Counted from the stretch's first letter, positions 32,919 through 45,560 are shown. The stretch: DNA of 64,000 nucleotides from Limnanthes douglasii subsp. nivea (GCA_036936605.1 JAUPFV010000003.1:75438273-75502272); one strand, 5' to 3'. Translations and numbers: made by a program. Notes: generated by a model from the sequence alone, not told the origin.

Positions 32919-33298
32919 TGATGTGGATCAGATTCTTCTAAACCGGTTCACAAGCAAATATCCGGAGGGTAGTTCGGACAGTTACCGCCCACTACTCTAC
33001 TGAAAGATCCGAACAACTTGATTTCATGACTAAGCACCTTGCTAAAAACTATTTACATATTTAACCTTGGGCTTAAAGCCCATAAAGAGAAAAACCAAAC
33101 TCAAAACCCGACCCATAAGGCCCATGGGTCGCAAAACAATCTATAAATGCCCCAACCACTTTCACTTAAGGGGTTGGACTTTTTCTAAACTCATTTAATA
33201 CTTAGCACACACCATAATTCTCTCACTACACACTACCAAACATTGAATACGATCCACATATTTCCAAAACTACCCCGGTGTCACAAATTTACCCTACA
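32919..33298 (+). repeat. 5' LTR of G
   Basis: 380 bp, TGATGTGGATCAG to ..ACCCTACA. TATAAATG at 33142-33149, followed by CCCCAACCACTTTCA as in A, B and F LTRs; GGGCTTAAAGCCC and GGCCCATGG lie just upstream. Confidence 0.93.
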
Positions 33299-33303
33299 AA
33301 AAT

Positions 33304-33321
33304 TGGTGACCATTGTGGGAG
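33304..33321 (+). other. Primer-binding site of G
   Basis: TGGTGACCATTGTGGGAG, six bases after the LTR. E has TGGCGACCACAGTGGGAG at the same place. The CCA-adjacent bases look like an Arg-tRNA 3' end, but I could not check this against tRNA sequences. Confidence 0.7.
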
Positions 33322-33374
33322 CAGATGGTGCCTGAATATCAAATTCAAAACTAGTAGAGTAAAGAGCAGTTCGG

Positions 33375-33673
33375 ATGTCATCTAAGCAGATGGATCCCAA
33401 TGTACAAGATGTCCCTCGTCCTCCGAACGACAAGGGGGTAAGGGACATGAATGAGCACACTGTCGTATCACATGTCAACAATAATATGGCTGAAGAAATT
33501 CTTACAAGATAAGAATGATCAGCTAAAGGCTGAACTAGAAGCATTAAAGGCTCAGAAGCATCCAAGCAATAGTGTGAAAGAAAATACCGGTGCATATGAA
33601 CCACATCCAAACTATGAACTCGGTGAAAACGAACAATCTACTAAAAATAGAGTGAGCTCTAAAAAAACCCATC
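33375..33673 (+). pseudogene. gag: Gag N-terminus of G (left of F)
   Basis: Starts ATG TCA TCT AAG at 33375, 77 bp after the LTR, and encodes MSSKQMDPNVQDV like the gag of E; a 1-nt shift follows near 33510. It stops at the F insertion site inside a SSKKTH motif and continues at 43583. Confidence 0.82.
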
Positions 33674-34083
33674 TGGCGAGGTTTATTTTCGTCTGAGGGT
33701 AAGTCTGTAATTTTTGTTTAGAATTGTGTGGAAGTTTGAGAGTATTTCATATTTGGGTAGAGTGTAGAGGGAGAATTAAGCAGCCTGGTTGTATTTAATT
33801 TTCATTACCCTCATTTAATGTTGGTGGTTGGGTATTTATACCCTCATATTTGGGCCTTATGGGCTCTCGGGTCGTGTTTAATAGACCCGGGTCGAGCTTA
33901 AGAATCCATAAGTTCTAAGTAGAAGAGTAGGCAGCTTAGTCAAGAAGTGATTATATTTTGAAGTACTTTAGTTTCTGTTTGATCAGTCCAGTGGATGATG
34001 GGGTCCGAACTGCCCCTGTCCGGTTAGGTAGACATTGTCCAAACTGACCCTGTTCGAAGTGGTAACGGAATCCGGACTCATCA
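33674..34083 (-). repeat. 3' LTR of F
   Basis: 410 bp; in plus orientation TGGCGAGG.. to ..GGACTCATCA. TATAAATA on the minus strand at 33840-33833. Confidence 0.95.
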
Positions 34084-34099
34084 GTAGCCCCTTTTTTAG
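34084..34099 (-). other. Polypurine tract of F
   Basis: Reverse complement CTAAAAAAGGGGCTAC touches the LTR, matching B exactly over the purine run. Confidence 0.85.
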
Positions 34100-34141
34100 G
34101 TGTTTGTTCAAAAACCTTTGTCAAAACCTGAAAAACAGTCT

Positions 34142-37099
34142 ATGGCTAGGAACGCTTTAATCAGAGGCGGGTGGCTTAATCTATCAGAACTAGAAAAGGC
34201 ACAAAAAGTTGAAAGGGAAAGGCACATTGCAGCAGGCCTACCTACTTCCCCCATCGACAAACCAGTAACCTCAAACACAGAGCCTGAGCAGGGTTCCTCC
34301 TCAACAAAAAGTGTCAAACCGAGAAGATTATTTCAAACCAACCTTTCTCCCATCGTCTCAGGCTCATCGGTTCAAGAATCAGAACCCACCGTCGAACCAG
34401 GGCCAGCAGTTACTAGCTTAAAAAAGCCTTCCCCATTCATAGCTATGGGGTCAGATGCAGATACTTCTCCTAACAAACTGGTCGATCAAAGAAGAGGCCG
34501 GCTGGTTAAGGGGCAAGCTTCCAAAGGCAACCCTTCAAAATCAGGTGTCAAGGATAGCAATACAGGGTCACATGCACCCATAAAAGTACCCAATGACAGG
34601 CTGTCCGGACCGGAGGCCACTTGCTCAAGCCCCCGAAGAGAAACCTCCACATCAGAGCTCCAGCCGGAGGCCAGAGTCCAGGAGAGTATTGAAGCTCATC
34701 AGTCCGAAGGTCAGACTGAACCAACTCCAAACTCCCCCCTCACAAAGACTACTAAAAACCCTTCCTTGGTAATAGAGGAAATAATGGAGGATTCTATCGA
34801 AGAGGCTCCATTCGAGTCCGAACCCTACGGACAGACTAGTGATACTGCTGCTGCTAAGAAAGATAAGGGCAAAGAGAAACTATGCCTTAGGCATCCAAAA
34901 TTACCAGAAATTCTCGAAGGAAAAGTGGGACCTTGTTTCCACAAGGTAAACGTTAAATATTTTCTTGCCTTACAAAAAAATCAACTATGCTTTCATCCAT
35001 ACAGCCGAGTTGGGCCGGATGCGTACGAAGTGGGGGATTCCGGAGAATGTAAAGATAAGAATCCCCATAGACCCCGAAACCCCAATGGACTGCAAACTTA
35101 GTGAAATAGTCATCTTCACTGAGCTTTTTAACTGGGGTTTAAGGTTCCCCTTAGATCCGGAGATAGTCAGGTATTTCCACCTCATCAAGCTCTGCCCTAG
35201 TCAACTGAGCCCCAACGCCTGGTACACACTTATGGCCTGCATCATGGCCTCCAGGCTCTCCGGGATTCCTTCACCAATGGAGGAATTCGCAGCTGTGGCC
35301 GGTCTCTGCAGAAACCACCACATTCCCTTCTATCACTTCAACATGGGTGATAATTATAAAGCAGTGGATGATCTGGTTGAGTCGGAGAGAAATTGGAAGA
35401 CTTAATTCCTGTTCGTAAGCGGCGCTTGGGAGAATGGGAGGAAAATCAAAGCTGGAGTCAATCAGAGTCTCCTCACCATCAGATGGATGAGTGATCATAA
35501 GAATCATACCTTACATTCTTATTTTTACTTTTATCGAATTTGCTTAAACTGACTGGTCTTGTCTTTTTTCTTAACAGAGCTGCCCAAAGACTTCAATGAC
35601 TATTTAAAGGCCGGACAGACCACTTGCTCCAAGATCAACACTTGGGCTGCTGAAAAGTAGGGGAACCGGTTTCATGATGCTTTAACCCGAGGCAATTTCG
35701 CAAGGTCTCACCTCTGGAACACTACTGGTCGGAGGGACTTGACCTGGGAAGAACTCACCACTCCACCCCCTCCGGATGTAGTCCTCAAGAGAACACACGA
35801 ACCGGACGGGTCACTATACTTGCCAGGCCAGGCCAAGGCCCCAAGTAAAATGAAAGGCAAGAAAGGGAAAGGTAAGAAGGCTGCAGGTGAGGCTAACCCT
35901 GCCGAGGTGGAGGAGACTGCTCCAACAAACACAGAGGGGCCAGCCCCAAGCCAGATTGATGCTGCTCTCCTAGAAGTGGTGGAGCAGGAGAGTGCTAAGG
36001 AAGAGGTAGGATCTCCCAAACCTCCAAGGGTTCCCAAGAGAGATCGAAAACGTGGAGCAGAGAACAAGGAGAGGGAGGTCAAAAAGAAAAAGACCTCCAG
36101 GGGTGATAAACTTTCTCTCCGGCCTTCGGAGCCTCTTCTCCTGTAGACCCTACTGATCCGACAAGAGCATAGGAGATCCCTGGTGACTTTCAAACTGACG
36201 AGGTTGGAGGAGGAGACCTTAGCATCGATGGTGTTGACATCATAGGGCTTGATGGACTTGGTGACTATTTTGCAAACCTTCCCAGAGATGACTTTGCTGG
36301 GCCTTACCTCCCTCCAAGCACTTCGAACACTGTTACTTTTAATGGTAAGAATTTTACTGTTTCAAGTGAAAGGGACATCATAACTCACTCTATATTAAGT
36401 AATGTTCAGTCAGTGCTTATTCTGGAGAAACAAGTTCGAGGTCAGGCAGATATTATCAAAGATCTCAAATCTGACAAGGAGAAACTGTCCAACGATCTCC
36501 TCACTGCCACTCAAAATGGTGACATTCTGAAGGGAGAAAACGAGGAGCTAAAGAAGAGCCAAGAGGGGTGGGCCACAAAGGTTGCCACTTTAGAGGATAC
36601 TATCAAAGAGCTACGGGAGAGGCTATCCGGATTAGAGAAAGATCTAACCTCTTCAAAAGAGGAGGCAAAGGCCAATGAACAAGTCATCCATAACTTGACA
36701 AATGACAAGATTCCGCTCGAGAACACAGTGTCCAAGGCTGCAGAGGAGAAAGCAGATCTGCTAAGGGAGCAAGAGGCCAAAATTCAGGCTAAGATCGATG
36801 CTTATACCAATAATGTAATAGACACTCAAGAGCAAATGTATGCCAAAGTGAAGTCTGACATGGTCTTGCTCTTTCATGAGAAGTTCCCGAAGAGGAACCT
36901 GGGAGATTTGTGGCTTCATGTAGAGTAAGAAGACCTTCCCTTCCACACCATGGCTGATGGAGACTTGCATGATTATTCTAGCGCTTCCTCCTCTGACGAA
37001 GAAGAAAACACCGGGAAGGGCCCACATGAAGAGAAGGATGATCCTAAGAAGAAGAAGAAGACAAGTGAGGCTGAGCCATCTTCAAAGGCTCAGTCTTAG
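34142..37099 (+). pseudogene. Antisense accessory gene of F, broken and promoterless
   Basis: Exon 1 34142-35496, intron 35497-35577 (81 nt), exon 2 35578-37099; 2877 nt, again a multiple of three. Damage: a 1-nt insertion in an A-run near 34975, TAA at 35403-35405, a TAG in exon 2 near 35659, a frameshift near 36140 and a mutated splice donor (ATAAG where A has GTAAG). The upstream block with TATA and GACACGTGTC is deleted: only 58 bp separate the LTR from the ATG, against about 440 bp in A and B. Domain order is otherwise as in A. Confidence 0.88.
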
Positions 37100-37143
37100 A
37101 TTATGAATTCTCTTTTCACCTTTTACTTTTCTTGAACTAAAGT

Positions 37144-37241
37144 CCTTGGAAGGCTAAGGCATTTTTGTAATTGTGTCCGGCATTTAACCGGATAGACCTT
37201 TTGTTTTGTCTCACAATTTTAAAGTCCTTGGAAGGCCAAGG
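37144..37241. repeat. Paired hairpins of F
   Basis: CCTTGGAAGGCTAAGG (37144-37159) and CCTTGGAAGGCCAAGG (37226-37241), each preceded by AAAGT; reverse complements of the A motif, 45 nt past the antisense stop. The first copy has one stem mismatch. Confidence 0.65.
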
Positions 37242-37549
37242 CACTTGGGTTTTTTTTTAATGAATATCTCTGTTTTGTACAACTCTTGCATTCGTTCATA
37301 GTTTGTTTTAATTTTGGTGGCTAGTGTTTAAATAACCCTTAGTTATTTCATAAACATTCTAAAGCGAGATTGTTTAAATTCTCCGATGACAAATGTTTAA
37401 GTAGTCATCATTCCTTTAATTCAATCCGGATGGTGTGACAAAAAACAAAGTAAGAACACTTCGAATTTTTAAGAAGGCATCAAATTTTATAAAAAAGCCC
37501 GGACACCTCATTAAAACCTCCCCACGCCACCAGGGTAGGAAAGAGTATC

Positions 37550-37599
37550 CCCCCAAATATTTACATGGATTTTTAAACAAGTAAATATTTACATTGCTT
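37550..37599 (-). promoter_or_regulatory. Pol 3' UTR motifs of F
   Basis: On the minus strand, TGTAAATA at 37593-37586 (palindrome 37581-37592) and again at 37565-37558, as in A, B and G. The AATAAA of A is TATAAA-like here. Confidence 0.5.
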
Positions 37600-40500
37600 C
37601 TATTCTAAGTACATCCGGAGATGTTCAATATTCCACGGGTGATTCAAAACCCTTCCATCCTTGTCTTCTAGCCAGTATGTTCCAGGTTTAAGCCTTTCAA
37701 TGACCATATAAGGTCCTTCCCAAGTTGGGGTTAGTTTACCGAGCAACTTCTCTTTAGTGTGTAAGAAGACTTTTCTTAACACCTTGTCCCCCAGCTGAAA
37801 ATCTCTTCTTTTAACTCTGGAAGCAAACCTGCTTCTCATCAAACCCTGATAGTGTGCAGCTCTAAGGTGAGCCTTAACTCGTCTTTCTTCTATTAGGTCA
37901 AGCTGACCCCTGATTGCCACTTCATTAGCCTGTTCGGAGAAATTGTGAACTCGAAAGGAAGGGAGAGTTGCCTCTATGGGAGCTATAGTATCCATCCCAT
38001 AGACCAAGGAAAAAGGTGACTCTTGTGTTGCGGCCCCAGGAGTGGTCCGGTAGGCCCACAAAACCTCTTGTAAATAACTAGGCCATATTCCAACAGCCCC
38101 TTCTAAATTTTTATTCAAACCGGACAGTATAGTTCTGTTAGCCACTTCAACTTGACAGTTTGCTTGTGGGTGGAAAGGTGAAAAGAAACAATGTTGTATA
38201 CCCCTTGAGGCACAAAAACTCTCCATTTTCCTGTTGTCGAACTGTGGCCCATTGTCTGTCGTTATCTTCTGTGGAACACCAAATCTGCAACAGATATTGG
38301 ATAAAATGAATTTTATGACGGCTTTTGATGTTGTTCCTGCCAGTGGGGCTGCTTCAATCCACTTCGAAAAATAATCAATAGCAACAATTATCGTTCTGCG
38401 TCCTCCAGATGCCATAGGAAGAGGTCCCACCAAATCCAACCCCCATCGAGCAGAAGGTATAGGCTCAGAAATTGATTTCAAAGGGATGGCTGGGACATGA
38501 ATTTCATTGTTATATCTCTGGCATGGATCACACCTTCTCACCAGCTCCTTAACATCTTGCATTATAGAGGGCCAATAATAGCCAGCGAGTAAAACTCTCC
38601 TTGTTAGAGCCCTGAATCGACAGTGAGCTGATCCCTCACCATCCTGTAATTCAGAGAGGACTACTTGAGACTCATCATCTCCCAAACATCGCAAAAGAGG
38701 TTTACTGTAAGACTTTTTATACAGAACGTCTCTTAGTATAATAAAACCACGAGCCTTGTGCTTCATTTTTCTTGATAATGATTTATGCGGAGGCAAGATG
38801 CCATCGGAGAGATACTGCAGGAGAGGAAATCTCTAATCTTGAGGTTGTTTCATCTATACATCGAAAATTTCTTCCTCTTTACCCACATCAAGTTGAATGG
38901 AAGGGCTCTCCAGCACATGGATCCAAGGATATGACTCAGTGTATGCTATGGTTGCCAATGAATCAGTTAGTTCATTCTCTGTTCGGGGTATATGCTCATA
39001 AACAATGCTTTTAAACTTAAGTGCCTCATTTTTAAGAAGAAGTAAGTACTTCACTAGTTGCTCTTTTTTGGCCTCAGATTGACCTTGTGCATGGTGGATA
39101 AGAAGCTGGGAATCACTCATCAGCTTGACCTTTTTGGCCCCACAAATATAAGCTAATTTTAAACCAGCTATAGCTGCTTCGTATTCAGACTCATTGTTGG
39201 AAGCCCTAAAAGAAAAACATATAGTCTGGTACATTTTGTCACCATATAGAGAAGTCAAGCACACCCCTGCACCACATCCCATAGTACTTGATCCACCATC
39301 CGTCGGACAACCCATACCTTTTTATCTTTCATTTTAGTTGTTTGCTCCGTATCCCTATCAGAGTGGAATTCAACTAAGAAATCAGCCACATCTTGGGTTT
39401 TGATTGCTGTTCGAGGAGAAAAATCAATATCAAAGTCCCCCAACTCCACTGACCACTTAGTCATTCTACTTGAAATGTCTTCCTTTTGAAGAACATTCTT
39501 CAAGGGAAAAGATGTCCGAACGATAATAGGATGAGCATGAAAATAAGGCCTCATCTTCCTTGCAGCAATTACCAAGGCTAATGCTAATTTTTCAAGTTTT
39601 AAATAACGTTTTTCTGCATCTATCAAGCTCTTGCTGATGTAGTACACTGGATGGGGGTAATTATTCACCTCTCTTACCAATACAGCACTGATGGCACAAC
39701 TAGAAACTGCCAAGTATACGAAGAGCGTCTCTCCATCAACAGGTTTAAATAAAGTCTTGGGGGAGGACAAATGTTTCTTAATCTCATTGAAGGCCTCATC
39801 GCACTGTGAAGTCCAGTCAAATCCCTTTGCACCCGGTCAACCGTTGTACTTCTTTAACATTTCGAGGAGGCTCCATTTGGAATAAAGCATTAAGCTGGTC
39901 CGGATCGGGCTGTATATCTTGCTCACTTATTATATAACCCAGGAATTTCCCGGACTGTACTCCGAACACACCCTTTTCGGGATTTAGTTTCAAATTTACT
40001 TTTACTAAGTTAGCAAAAGTTTCTTGGAGGTCTGCCAAGTGTAGTTGTTCATCCACACTTTTTACCATCATGTCATCAATGTATACTTCCATATTTCTTC
40101 CAATTTGATTAGCAAAGGCTTTGTTCACTAACCTCTGATAGGTAGCCCATCATTTTTCAACCCAAATGGCATTACCTTGTAGCAATGAAGACCCCTATCA
40201 GTGACAAATGTGGTATGCTCCTGATCCTTTGGATCTACTTGAATCTGGTTGTACCCGGAGAAGGCATCCATGAAAGACGGTAGCTTATTTCGAGAAGTGG
40301 AATCCACCAGCTGATCAATCCGGGGAACTGGGTATAAATCTTTTGGGCAAGCCCTATTGAGATATGTGAAATCAATGCACATACGCCACTTGCCATTTTT
40401 ATTTCTCACCAAGACCGGATTGGCTTTCCATAAAGGATACTGAGACTCCTTTATATGCCCCATTTTAGTGAGCCTGTCAACTTCTTGAACAATAACATCA

Positions 40501-40751
40501 GCCTTTTCCTTGGAAAAATCCCTTCTCTTTTGTACCACAGGTGCTATGTCTCTCCGAATGGATAGGTGGTGTGATATAATATCTGCTGGAACCCTAGTAA
40601 CACCAACATTACACCAAGAAAAAACATGCTGATGGTCTTTTAGAAACTTCAACATTTTACTCTTTAGTTCGGATGACATTTTGGACCCTACCTTAACACT
40701 TTTTCCTTCTTCCAAAAAATGTGTTTCAACTTCTTCAACCGGTATCAACAC
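37600..40751 (-). pseudogene. pol: Pol of element F: RT, RNase H, archaeal RNase H, integrase
   Basis: Mostly well preserved. RT has NGKWRMCIDFT and an intact YIDD box (near 40080). Problems: a 1-nt shift near 40140; an out-of-frame deletion of about 75-80 nt near 39835 joining LTG to the CKG of a later repeat of similar bases; a shift between RNase H and aRNH near 39300; and stops near 38853 and 38834. Integrase (38796-37600) is open to the end with D, D-35-E and the GPY motif all kept. The cause of inactivity is thus a handful of small lesions. Confidence 0.9.
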
Positions 40752-41357
40752 TCCAGGGGTCTCTCTGGGGTCATCAATTTCACCCTCACCCCCAGAAAGC
40801 CCCTCAAACTGTTATTCTTTGTTGATACGAACTGCCCCCAGCGTCCGTGGAGCCAGTGCTGTGGTATAACACTCTCTTGCAATCTTTTGGCTGCTCCGAA
40901 CAACTCCTACTTGTCCTTGAACAACATATTTCAAACACTGGTGGACTGTTGAGGCCACTGCATGCATCCTAGAGAGCCAAGACCTCCCTAAAATAGCATT
41001 ATAACAAGTGGGACAATCCATCACAATAAAAAGTATTCTAACCATCTTCTTAAAAGGGCCATTTCTCAACAAAACTTCCTCTTCGAACTCCCCGATCACA
41101 TCTGCTGAGCTTCCAGCAAAACCCACAATTGATCTGTCCAAACGCTGAATTACGGCTGGATTTGTCATCTTTTTATAGGAGGTTAAAAAAAGGATATTGG
41201 CTGAACTCCCAGTATCCACCAAGATTCGTCTTATGTCATTGCCCCCAATGGATGCTCCTGTGACAACAGCATCTTCATGAGGGCCAGCTATATCCCTTAA
41301 GTTATGCTCATCGAAAACAATAAAGGGAAATGGAATTTGTGATTGATAGGAGGTCAT
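40752..41357 (-). pseudogene. Protease region of F
   Basis: Aspartic protease domain with the active-site motif ILVDTGSSANI intact (DTG codons at 41216-41208), flap-like GFAGSSADVIGEF and the YNAILGRSWL motif near the C-terminus. A stop at 40812 separates it from RT in this copy. Confidence 0.85.
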
Positions 41358-41519
41358 GCCTCATTCCAGCTGGGTGGCTAAACTATGAACGTGCCTCTTC
41401 CTCGAAGAAGCAGTAGGAGCTGTTATAGTATCCCCTCCGAAAATTGTGAGTGACTCGAAAAAATTAATAAGCCCGGAGACTGTTTTGCAACGTTCCTCAA
41501 TAGCACCCACTCTATTTCG

Positions 41520-43166
41520 AGTTGGATCAGGATCCAATTACTCTGACTCTACATCGAACCTTTCGATTATAACCATAGCTCCCTCCGGAGCAGCATTGCT
41601 CGGACCAACCCGATGAGCATTATCAGGCCTATTTACTCCTCTTCTTTTGACATATGCCCCAACTTTCCTCTTTCAATTAAGTTCTGAAGTTCTTGTTTTA
41701 AAGCGATAAAATCGTTAGTGGTATGGCCAGTCGGCCTCCTATAGTGTACTTCTTCCTTTGTTTTGTCATAAATGGTGGCCACACTTTCTTTTAACTCTGC
41801 AAACCACTCCTGTTGAACCCAAGGCCCTCTCTTATTTCTAGATTGTTGAATCTGGGCAGGCGCAGCTGGTTGAGACTAAGCTTTTGCTCTGTTATGTCCC
41901 TGCCCGGTCTCCCTTGCCTTGTTCCCGGACTGATTTTGGTTGGGGTTTGGTGCAACCGGGGCATACCTCACCTGCATGTGCACCCTAGTTTTCTTTGTTT
42001 CATCAACGTTGATTTGCTTTCCGACCTGATTCAGTAGACCTCTCCAAGTCATTGGTTTCTTTCTGGTCACTGAATCAGCTAAATTTCCAAGGTTTAAGCC
42101 ATGCCTCAAAGATGTTATGGCTACTTGCTCGAAGCAATCAGCCAACCCGTTTTTGGTGTTCACAAAACGACTTATGTATTCTTTCAGTGACTCGTTTGGT
42201 TCTTGAGCACAATGGATTATTGTGTCCCCATTGCCCTTCAATTCCTCACTCCCAACAAATTGCCTTCGAAAGGCCACCCAAAAGGTATCGAAATTTCTGA
42301 TGCAGCCTTCTGGTAGGCTGTTATACCACTTCAGAGCACTCCCCGTATAGGATTGGGAGAATGCTCTACAGAGTAACTTGTCGTCATCATCGAAATTCAT
42401 CATAAAGTTTGTAAATTGTTCCAAGTGGTTGTCCGGATCTTTACTGCCATCGTATTTCTCCATTTTTGTGCTATCGAACCTCTTAGGGAGGTTTCCGGAT
42501 AAAATATTAGAAGATAATGGAGATTGTCTCCAATTCCGTCCACGACTGAAAACAGTATCCTCATTGGGAGTTGCAAAGGTACCTGATTCATCGTGGAAGG
42601 CGAAAGGATCCACCAGCATCCGGTCTACATGTCTCCGGCTGTGAGATGATCCTTTGCCTATATTCCTCTTTAATTTCCCATGTTTATCCCTTTTTTCTCG
42701 AATACTTTTTAATCAACTTTTGCTTCTTTTTGGATCGGCCCTCATCACTTCTGGAGGATAAGGACTCTTCAACACCATCCTTGTCCGAGGAGCTACCAGA
42801 AGATTCTGAGTCTGAGTCAGAACTCTCCACTGGCTTGGACCGGTGAGACTTTTTGGAGCTAGCATGGGTCTTCTTGGTACTCACATGAGTCTTGGAAGGC
42901 TCATGCTCTCTAGGGTTGCCGGTATGATGAGCCACTAATGCTTTTGACTTCTCTTTCATGCCCATCTTAGCCTTCTCTGCCCTCAGAGCTTCTATCTCGA
43001 CCTTTAATCTATCACGCTCCTCGATGGTATATTCATCATTCTCACCCACCACTTCAAGCAACGCTGGCGGTACTTCCGGGGCGTCCGGATTCATTCGGAC
43101 TGATTTGTTTTTGATGGTTTCGAATGCTTGATTCAGGCACCGTCGTGCTTCCACTCTGGTCGCCAA
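41520..43166 (-). pseudogene. gag: Gag of F
   Basis: N-terminal part (43166-42684) begins MATRVEARRC, is Glu/Lys-rich with a Ser/Asp tract, and is shifted by 1 nt near 42690. The central gag domain (42619-41876) has LPKRFDSTKMEKYDGSKDPD, CRAFSQSYTG and AFRRQFVGSEE. The zinc-knuckle-like CKYHN..GH segment of G and E is shortened here (HYRRPTGHTTNDF), which would weaken nucleic-acid binding. Further shifts and a stop follow before the protease. Confidence 0.82.
43148..43165 (-). other. Primer-binding site of F
   Basis: On the minus strand TGGCGACCAGAGTGGAAG, starting three bases after the LTR end ..CTCGCCA. Similar to E and G, different from H. Confidence 0.75.
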
Positions 43167-43168
43167 TT

Positions 43169-43577
43169 TGGCGAGGTTTATTTTTGTCTGAGGGTAAGTC
43201 TGTAATTTTTGTTTAGAACTGTGTGGAAGTTTGAGAGTATTTAATATTTGGGTAGAGTGTAGAGGGAGAATTAAGCAGCCTGGTTGTATTTAATTTTCAT
43301 TACCCTCATTTAATGTTGGTGGTTGGGTATTTATACCCTCATATTTGGGCCTTATGGGCTCTCGGGTCGTGTTTAATGGACCCGGTTTGAGCTTAAGAAT
43401 CCATAAGTTCTAAGTAGGAGAGTAGGCAGCTTAGTCAAGAAGTGATTATGTTTTAAGTACTTTAGTTTCTGTTCGATCAGTCCAGTGGATGATGGGGTCC
43501 GAACTACCCCTGTCCGGTTAGGTAGACATTGTCCGAACTGACCCTATTCGAAGTGGTAACGGAATCCGGACTCATCA
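43169..43577 (-). repeat. 5' LTR of F
   Basis: 409 bp, near-identical to 33674-34083. TATAAATA on the minus strand at 43335-43328. Right TSD CCATC follows. Confidence 0.95.
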
Positions 43578-43582
43578 CCATC

Positions 43583-44806
43583 GCTCTAAACGACCTGTAA
43601 GTACGACATCAAATTCCTCTGATAGCTCTTCAGAGAATTCAGAACTTGAAGAGTCAATTTTATCTAGTAGTGATGAAGGCCGGGTGAAGAAAAAGTTGAG
43701 GTTGTCCAAGAGATGTTCTAGAAAAAGGGATAAAAGGGGTAGGATTAAGAAGCATTGACATATTATTCACATGCTGATAGACCCTTTTGCCTGTCAATAA
43801 AAACCTTGTATATTTGCTACCCCTAATGAATATTCGGTGTTCAGCCAAACTCATAATTGGAGGCAATCACCCTTGTCTTCCAAAATCCTATCTGGGCATC
43901 TTCCGAAAAGGTTTGATAGCTCAAAGATGAAAAATACGATAGAAGTAAAGATCCGGATAATCATCTTAAGAAATTCAAGAACTTCATGATGAGTTTTGAT
44001 GATGATGACAAGCCGCTTTGCCAAGATTTTTCTCAGACTTTTAAGGGAGCTTCCCCTTATTGGTATGACAAACTGCTTTGACATGTTCTGGGTTGCCTTC
44101 CAAAGGCAATTTGTAGGTATCAAAGAAATCAAGGGGAATGAGGACACCATCATTCATTGTTCCCAAGAGCCAAATGAACCATTAAAATACTATGTGAGCA
44201 GGTTTATGAACACGAAGAATGGGCTAGCTGATTGTTTTGAGCATGTGGCTATTGCTTTTTTAGGATAAGGTTTAAATCCGATGAATTCGGCTGATTCAGT
44301 AACAAGGAAAAAATCTATGACCTTTGGAGGTTTGTTAAATCAAGTTGAACAACAAATTACGGTTGATGAAACCAAGAAGTCTAGGGTTCCTCGTCAGAAC
44401 AAGGCAATTTCCGCTCCACCAGCTTCACAACCAACATCACAGTCCAGATACAAAGCTAAAGAGTTTAAACAAGGTTCGCATAAATCTAGACAGAGCCAAT
44501 CCGATCAAAGCTCCCAAGGGAAAGGTAAGAGGGGACCATGGGTCCAGCCTGAATGGTTTGCTGAGCTCGGGGAGAGTGTAGTAACCATTTATGACAAGAC
44601 TAAAGATGAAGTTCATTTCAGAGCCCCTGCACCATTGCAATCTCCCACGGATACCCGGAGCTCTTGTTTTTGCAAATATCATAATAATATTGGGCATGAC
44701 ATGAATGATTATATAACACTGAATCAAGAAGTGAAAAATCTTATTAATAGAGGAAAGTTGATGAACTTTATGAAAAAAAACAAGGCGGAGCTGGCCAGTT
44801 GTTAGT
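43583..44806 (+). pseudogene. gag: Gag of G (right of F)
   Basis: Resumes the Ser-rich stretch (SSDSSENSE), the IKKH motif, then a decayed gag domain (FDDDDKPLCQ, FWVAFQRQFVG), a LINQVE-like linker and CKYHNNIGHDMNDY, a zinc-knuckle remnant with Tyr where a Cys is usual. Frameshifts near 43900, 44090 and 44270 and several stops. Confidence 0.83.
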
Positions 44807-45560
44807 AAAGCACTCACATTAGCTGCTCTGGGAGCTTCTGGACAGGAAAATGCAATGGTTATCACTGAAATATTTGATGTGGATACTGAATACCTTGATC
44901 CAGATCCAAGTCGGAATCGAGTAGGTGTCATAGTGGAAGAAACTACTCAGGTTTGTATAATTCTTTAAGTCTTTAACCATATTTGGGGGAGACACCGTAA
45001 CAGCCCCTTCAACTAGTTCAAAAAAGAGGCATGTCACCAGCTTGATAAATCAAGTGGAAGGAAAGATGTCTACACATATTTACCAAAACCCATTTCCATT
45101 CATAGTGTTTGCTGAAGATGATTTGAGGGATATTGTAGGGCCAAATGAAGATGATGTGGTAATAGAGCATCAATTGGGGGCAATAACATCCGAAGGATCC
45201 TTATTCATACTGGTAGCTCTACAAACATACTATTCTTGACCTCATACAAACAAATGAAAAATCCTTCTATTATTCAACGATCAAATAGAACTATAGTGGG
45301 ATTCGCTGTCAGTTCAGCAGACGTCATCAGTGAATTCGAAGATGAGGTGTTGTTGGGAAAATGGCCATTTAAAAAGATGGTAAAAGTCATATTTGTAGTA
45401 GTTTATTTTCCTACATGCTACAATGCCATATTCGGGATATCTTGGCTTTCAAAGATGCATGTTGTAGCATCCACTGTACACTAATGTCTAAAATATGCTG
45501 TTGGAGGCCAAGTCGGGATTTTCTGAAGTAGTCAGAAGGTGGCTATAAAATGTTATGCCA
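44807..45560 (+). pseudogene. Protease region of G
   Basis: 45042-45484 encodes the protease in two frames. The active site reads ILIHTGSSTN: His replaces the catalytic Asp. YNAIFGISWLSKMHVVAST matches F's YNAILGRSWL stretch. Confidence 0.8.

Larger units (their letters stand above)
33674..43577 (-). mobile_element. Tat-lineage Ty3/gypsy element F, full length, nested in G gag
   Basis: 9904 bp flanked by a perfect 5-bp duplication CCATC (33669-33673 and 43578-43582). Both LTRs, PBS, gag, protease, pol, antisense gene and PPT are present. LTRs differ at roughly 12 of 409 positions by eye (about 3%). Rejoining the flanks restores the gag of G. Same family as A and B. Pol carries an out-of-frame deletion, and the antisense gene has lost its promoter block, so F is not autonomous. 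Confidence 0.95.

Noticed and set aside
33300..33690. Start of a separate element between G's LTR and F
   Set aside because: Joining 33673 to 43583 restores one gag, and CCATC flanks F, so it is G's own gag.
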